The notes under the pieces were generated by a model. That model was not told the DNA's origin and ran no database searches. It was given only the letters and a program-made list of their open reading frames with translations. The position numbers and the translations under genes are program-made. 64,000 nt of DNA, taken from Aquilaria yunnanensis. Lineage: Eukaryota > Streptophyta > Magnoliopsida > Malvales > Thymelaeaceae. The stretch spans positions 40,394,501-40,458,500 of the forward strand of contig CM077593.1 of the NCBI GenBank assembly GCA_039654915.1, written 5' to 3'. Position 1 is the first letter of the stretch. Every line of letters begins with the position of its first letter. Of this stretch, positions 59,207 through 64,000 are shown piece after piece.

Positions 59207-60081
59207 CCATGTATTCAAGGAAATCACAAGTAATTTCCTCAATCTCAAGCTTGAATGTCTCGGCCTCCCTTGTTTATTCAAATCAAAACTCAATCTTGAA
59301 TTGCCTAGTGCCAAAAATAGAAACTCCAAGCTTGATTCTACACTCAAGCTCAAATTTGCCTCCTTTGTGGTCTAATCTGAAACCATTTCGGTGGAAGCTC
59401 AAGAACCCCACAAAGGCTAGCTTTCGGCCTTGGAGAAGTAAGCCCGAAATGAAGGCAAATGGGTTAGTGGAACCATGCATTTTCGATGATAAGCCACATG
59501 TAACTAAAGTGGCATAAAGCTAGCTTTCGGCCTTATTAATCTTGCATGGCTCATTTAACCCTCCATGGCTTCATTACATCATTTTCACCCCTAAAACATA
59601 TGTACATTTCGGCACTAACATCACTTCATGGCTCACATTGCCAAGCACAAATAAAAAGAATCCAAAATGACCATTAATCCCATGTATATTCCGGCCAAGT
59701 ACTTGCACAAGTACTAATTAGGCAAGTCAAGGCAATGATGCCTTATTTCCTTAGTGGGGAACATGATTTGACTTGTCATCATTGGAATTTACCAAATTTG
59801 GCCTAGTATCCCACTAGTCCCCTTATAACTTTGCATGGCCAAAAGTTCCCATTCATAGTTTGTAGTTTCACTAGCACCACTAGTTCAAATGTGCATTTTA
59901 GTCCTCCAACTTTATTTTCTTGCAATCTTCCCATGGCCATTTTCTTTGTGCATTTAGGGCCTGAAAGTCCTCAACTTAGCATATACACCACTATGCTTTG
60001 CTTTCACAGTTCTTCCATGTTTTCATGGTGTTTCTCCTTATTTCCTTCGCCTAGGTCAAGTATTAGCAAATGAACCTAACA
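59207..60081 (-). repeat. 5' LTR of E2, 5' part
   Basis: Starts on the minus strand at 60081 (TGTTAGG) and continues to the copy C insertion; 59207-59211 is the duplicated CCATG. Matches 39030-39913 of the 3' LTR. Confidence 0.9.
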
Positions 60082-61794
60082 AACCCACATCTTGCAAACT
60101 TTGAAAACAAGGTTTTTATGCTCATGTACATTGGCTAAGTAAAGAACACGAGAGGTTCATCATATAACATATTGTCCATAATCACATAAACTTAGCATAA
60201 CTTGGCATATAAGCATCCAACATATGTACATCAAAACCAAAGTTCATCCAAGGCTACACATGTACACAAAAGAGCCTACGTACAATACTACAAGCTTGGC
60301 AGCATACCAAGAGTGCTCAATGTCCAAAACTAGACAAGATTATGCATTACAAGCCATCCTACCAAGGTTACCTGAGAAGCACCTTAAGGGTGCAATACAG
60401 AAGCACACACTGAAGTACAAGCCCAATGACCATGTTCATGGTCATGAATGAGAACACAACTATCAAAGCCATAATCCATACATCCATCTCTCTCTCTCCT
60501 AGACAAGTCCCACAATCTACTCAAGCTTGCAAAACTTAGCACATATGTTTCGGGCATATACTATAAGACTTGAACAAGTACTTTAACAGGCCAAGTTTTG
60601 GTTTGGCACATACCTTAAGCAAAATATACTAACTTAGTACACAAGCAAGCAAAACATGCACACTCACTCAAGCTTAATTCCCTTTCCTGAAATTCAAACA
60701 ATATGGGCATGAGTTTACACTAAGTAAGGCTCATACAACTCCATAGGAGTTTATTTTGTTAAGCGAAAACTTAACCTCCATTATGCATTACTTGTCTTGC
60801 AAGAAAGACATGAAAACAAGGAAAATACAAGCATAACCATATACATGTACATGCTAACCAAGGCATAATAACATAATAACACTAACTACAGCTGGTTAGC
60901 ACACACAATGCACACAACTCACACACACACCATAAGTTCAATCCCGTCCAAAACCACTAGCAAATACAAGTTCACATCCATGCACTTCAAGCATTCCATT
61001 TACTCTCCACTAGAGCTCCAAGTTCATTACCAAGTTGGCCTAACTTACTAGGAACTTAAGTGTTTGCCATTAATCTTGACTAGCTGGCCAAACCACATGA
61101 ACCCGAAAGTTCATTATATGCCCATCTAGCAAACTAAGATCATATAGCATAAATCGACTATCACTTAGCCACCATTAACTACTTGAACATGGAATTATAC
61201 CAAGAAATCAAGTAGATAATGAACCTTACCACAATTTCTCAAGCTTGAGCTTTTCGGCCAACCTTGAATCCTTCAACTCCAAGCTTCAAACTTGAACCTC
61301 AAGGTTGCCTAGTGTCGAGAGCAAGTAAGCCAAGCCTGATTTCTCCTTCAAGCTCAAATTTTTTTTGAATTTGATATGAACCCGTCAAGATTCAGCTCTC
61401 CCTTGCCAAGAACCGAAACTTGCAAGAACAAACAAGTCCAACCCGAGATTAACTTTCTCGGTTGAGTGGAAGCATGCAAAAATTAGCTAAGTGCCACCTG
61501 TCCCATTAATTGTACTCAATCACCTTTTCGGCCTTGCTTAATTTTGCATGCTTCATTGTGATACTCCCATGCATCTTAGTTTTAAGATTAGCACCCAAAA
61601 GGGTAATCAAAAGGGCCCTTAAGTTTTGTTTCTCAGCATTAACAACATAGTCACTTTTCATGTACAACTAGGACCTAAAAGTTCTCATTTTTACACTTAT
61701 ACCACCAATCACATTTTCAATCAAATCCCTCATGTTTTATTTACATTTTCCTTACATTCTCAGCCTGGGCCAAGTACTGAGGGATGGTCCTGAT
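60082..61794 (-). repeat. 5' LTR of D, 5' part
   Basis: From the E2 target duplication (60082-60086) to the LTR start, which on the minus strand reads TATCAGGACC (TG decayed to TA). GGACG follows as target duplication. A short CT microsatellite is at about 60486-60498. No gene. The joined LTR is about 2.07 kb, distinct from but related to the E2 LTR. Confidence 0.83.
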
Positions 61795-61799
61795 AGGAC

Positions 61800-62220
61800 G
61801 TAACTGATGTAATGGACGTGACCATTCGCTAGTCACCTCGTGACACGTGTCACCTAATGCGAGAAACAAGGCACACCTTCTGATAGCTTGTGTACCTATG
61901 TAACTCTAGCTTGAAGTGACGCATCTACCTGGTCTAAATATGTGACGATTCACTGGCTGGCATCTAAAAACTGAAGAGGGGGAATATCTACCCCAGTCCA
62001 AAGACACTACTTTGGAAACATCGAGAGTTCGGTCAAAGATCCTACTTCTGCCAAAGGAGGCATCTTAAGCCAAAAAGAGTGTCTATTTTGAAGAAGGTGA
62101 CCTCGGTCAGAATTTGACTACCCTGACTCGGACGTCAGCCACCTCCAACAAAGATTCTCACATCATTATCACAAAGGCTTAGCATCGAAGATACAACTTT
62201 GACTTCTCAAGAGGGGCATG
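61800..62220 (+). other. upstream region of the F antisense gene and polypurine tract of F
   Basis: Non-coding. Continues the F internal region broken by D at 33643. It has a perfect 14 bp palindrome GTGACACGTGTCAC at 61840-61853 (a G-box), about 100 bp upstream of the F antisense TATATA once D is removed, and ends with AGAGGGGCATG at 62210-62220 as polypurine tract. Confidence 0.6.
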
Positions 62221-63047
62221 TGATAGCCGATGGGCTATTACCCTTAAAGAACTCCTAAATTGGCTTGTTGAGCATTACGCTCGGTGAGTATGTGCGACAA
62301 ACTTTGAAGAGTGGGTGCCCTCACTGTCCTAAGAGGAAACACTATCTTATAGTTGAAACCACCCTCGGTGAGAGCCCAGTCCCGACCTCAGGGGAACAGT
62401 CATACACCACCTTCAACGAGGTAACATGACCAACTTCGGGAAAAGGTGTCTTTCACCACCCTTATATCTATGAACCTACCAACCTCAGGAATATTGATCC
62501 ACCATCCTCGACGAACGAAAACATCTCCTGAAGGTAACCCACTCTATTGAAGGGCCTTCCCCAATAGCCCTCGGGGAAAATCTCTACCCGAAGAGGTCTA
62601 ATGCCCCAAAGGGGTCTCATGGAGATATGACAAAAATGGTTAAGGAGCCTCTGACAAAGAGACCTCACACACACCCCTGCGCTCTGGCCGGAATGGCGTA
62701 CGGCTAGCTAGAGGTACCTATTTTTGAAGTTATGGATCAAATCTGACTGAACATGTGTGCAATCTAAGCAGCCTATGTCAAACGGCCTCCTCCCTCCACC
62801 CTTCTATAAATACGTAGGAAGGACTTTGGTAAGCATAAGACACAGAACTGTCGCTATTTTCCTCACTCTCTGTTCCTTACTACTACTACTCTCACAAATA
62901 CTAACTTGGGCATTGGAGGCTCCTGCCCTGGAAACACACTCCGGTGAGCTCTTAAATCTTGTTCTTCTAAGTGTTTCAAACATCTTCACGCTAGAAGTTC
63001 TCCCTGCAGGCCAGCATGTCATTCGACGAAGATGCCGCTGAGCATCA
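62221..63047 (+). repeat. 3' LTR of Tat element F (827 bp)
   Basis: TGATAGCCGATGGGCTATTA at the start, GAGCATCA at the end, TATAAATA at 62805-62812. Follows the purine tract. Related to 5044-5775. Next five bases (cccgc) are the presumed target duplication in a Tat pol gene; the left partner is not in the window. Confidence 0.85.
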
Positions 63048-63444
63048 CCCGCCTCCGTTAACCATTGGACTTCAATTTTAACAAAGTTGTTCTTATGCGC
63101 CGAGAGGCTACATTTTTTCTGCCCAATAGGCTTCAGCTTCGGACACACTTTAAGACAATGTTGGATTATAGCAGGGTCTACCCCAGGCATATCACTCAGA
63201 AAGTAGCCAAACAGATCTTTGTTCATTAATACAAGGGATACAAGCTTTTCCTTGTCACCTTCGGCCTGTTTTTTCCGTACTTGAGCACTTCAGCCTAGGA
63301 CAAGCTCTATATCCTCTATTTCTATTTTTTCAAGGTCACTTCTTTCCTCTTCACTTACCGTGCTCTTCTCTCCCGAAGTCTGTGCATGAACTTTCATTGG
63401 ACTCTATCTTGCCTTCATGAACACTTTCCTTACTTCGGCCAAAT
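63048..63444 (-). pseudogene. Tat-lineage pol fragment (protease-RT junction) hosting element F
   Basis: Minus strand: EVRKVFMKA near 63440, then LEKIEIEDIELVLG, NKDLFGYFLSDMPGVDPAIIQHCLKV, GQKKCSLSAHKNNFVKIEVQWLTEAG, where F is inserted. Same order as T (23324 down) and C (51120-51530). Stops are present. The rest of RT is not seen. The right edge joins a plus-strand chromovirus with no LTR between, so it is a breakpoint. Confidence 0.75.
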
Positions 63445-64000
63445 ATGAAGTGTGCCAACAAGTGAAGGTTAAGCACCAAAAACTAGGAGGGAAGCTTTAA
63501 AGCTTACCCAAACCTGAGAAAAAATGGGGATCCATATCTATGGACTTTGTAGTGGGAATGCCACTAACTAGAAGGAAACATAATGCCATTTGGGTCTTTG
63601 TGGATAGATTGACCAAGGCAGCCCATTTTCATCCAATGAATCTTACTGATTCTTTAGAAAAGCTTGCCGAACTCTATATAAAGGAGATAGTGAGACTTCA
63701 TGGAGTACTTGATGATTGTATCAGAAAGGGATCCTAGGTTTGTTTATAGGTTCTATAAATCCCTACATTAGGCATTAGGAACTAAACTTAAGTTTACCTT
63801 AGCATACCACCCACAGACTGATGGACAAACAGAGAGAACAATACAAACTCTGAAGGATATGCTGAGATGTTGTGTCATTGATTTTCAAGGGGAATGGGAT
63901 GTGCATCTCCCATTAGTAGAGTTCTCTTATAACAATGGTTATCACTCAGTGATTGGAATGGCCCTATATGAAGCCTTATATGGCAGGAAATGCATAACAC
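63445..64000 (+). pseudogene. chromovirus integrase fragment at the window edge
   Basis: Plus strand: CQQVKVKHQK (end of the zinc finger), a TAA, WGSISMDFVVGMPLTRRKHNAIW and VDRLTKAAHFHPMNLTDSLEKL, then a frameshift after IVRLHGVLDD near 63716. Core continues as [52 protein letters not shown] and [11 protein letters not shown] to the edge. Very close to E2 integrase. The second catalytic D lies at the frameshift, the E in QTERT is kept. Confidence 0.82.

Larger units (their letters stand above)
37332..60081 (-). mobile_element. chromovirus E2, complete, with nested copia-like solo LTR and Tat copy C
   Basis: Flanked by AACTC (37327-37331) and AACCC (60082-60086), one mismatch; the uninterrupted sequence AACCC is seen in the D LTR at about 34006. 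Minus-strand order: 5' LTR, primer site, gag, protease, RT, RNase H, integrase with chromodomain, purine tract, 3' LTR. After removing the two insertions it is about 10.2 kb. The C-terminal chromodomain-like region and the 2.5 kb LTRs suggest the Tekay/Del clade, which is a judgement by eye. Confidence 0.9.
33644..61794 (-). mobile_element. chromovirus D with nested E2, internally deleted
   Basis: Flanks GGATG (33639-33643) and GGACG (61795-61799) are a one-mismatch target duplication. On the minus strand: 5' LTR (61794-60087 plus 37331-36966, split by E2), initiator Met primer site (36956-36945), gag, protease, the start of RT, then a direct jump into the last part of the 3' LTR. Most of RT, RNase H, integrase, chromodomain and most of the 3' LTR are deleted. 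It lies in the upstream region of the F antisense gene. Confidence 0.87.
31500..63047 (+). mobile_element. Tat element F (right part) with nested D, E2, C and a solo LTR
   Basis: Plus-strand Tat element of which the antisense gene (to 33643), the region 61800-62220 and the 3' LTR (62221-63047) remain; D and everything nested in it separates them. The left limit is set where element T ends (31499). Its gag-pol is not next to it in the window. The F-type 5' LTR and gag fragment at 5044-6101 could be its far end or a separate copy. Confidence 0.7.

Overview
This window is a block of nested plant LTR retrotransposons. I see no convincing host gene, rRNA or tRNA in 64 kb. Several things point to a large, repeat-rich angiosperm genome: Ty3/gypsy chromoviruses primed by initiator Met tRNA, Tat-lineage (Ogre/Retand/Grande-like) elements with a second, archaeal-type RNase H, spliced GT-AG genes of the putative gypsy-type transposon family on the opposite strand of the Tat elements, and many target-site duplications (TSDs) formed by one element inserting into another. 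The species cannot be read from this.

Layout, left to right. 1-3374 is the right part of a Tat element (copy A, + strand) ending in an 868 bp LTR. It sits in a decayed minus-strand chromovirus (3375-5043). 5044-6101 is a truncated 5' LTR, primer site and gag start of a second Tat family (F type). It is interrupted by a chromovirus (6102-11667), which abuts a further chromoviral LTR (11668-14222). 14223-31499 is a minus-strand Tat element of a third family (T). T has taken four insertions: a chromoviral solo LTR (15907-18412), a copia-like solo LTR (19722-21137), a solo LTR of the copy A family (21969-22835) and copy B (24623-29473). From 31500 to 63047 lies an F-type Tat element (F). Nested in it is chromovirus D (33644-61794), in D is chromovirus E2 (37332-60081), and in E2 are a copia-like solo LTR (44770-46185) and copy C (48127-59206). 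The window ends with a minus-strand Tat pol fragment (63048-63444) and a plus-strand chromoviral integrase fragment (63445-64000).

Copies A, B, C and the solo LTR at 21969 are one Tat family. C is the reference: 11,080 bp, 866 bp LTRs of equal length, a perfect CCATG TSD, and a gag-pol frame broken only by two TGA stops and one frameshift. Between pol and the 3' LTR, on the opposite strand, lies a four-exon gene with its own TATA box. B lacks gag-pol entirely but keeps this antisense gene open through all four exons, about 682 residues. F and T carry diverged versions of the same antisense gene with introns at matching places. The most interesting biology here is this spliced antisense gene kept by a non-autonomous element, a gag frame that starts inside the LTR and reads through the primer-binding site in three Tat families, hairpin-bearing tandem repeats downstream of pol, and a conserved stem-loop at the LTR start.

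All coordinates of element ends were set by matching LTR ends (TG...CA or decayed forms) to target duplications and to uninterrupted homologous copies elsewhere in the window.
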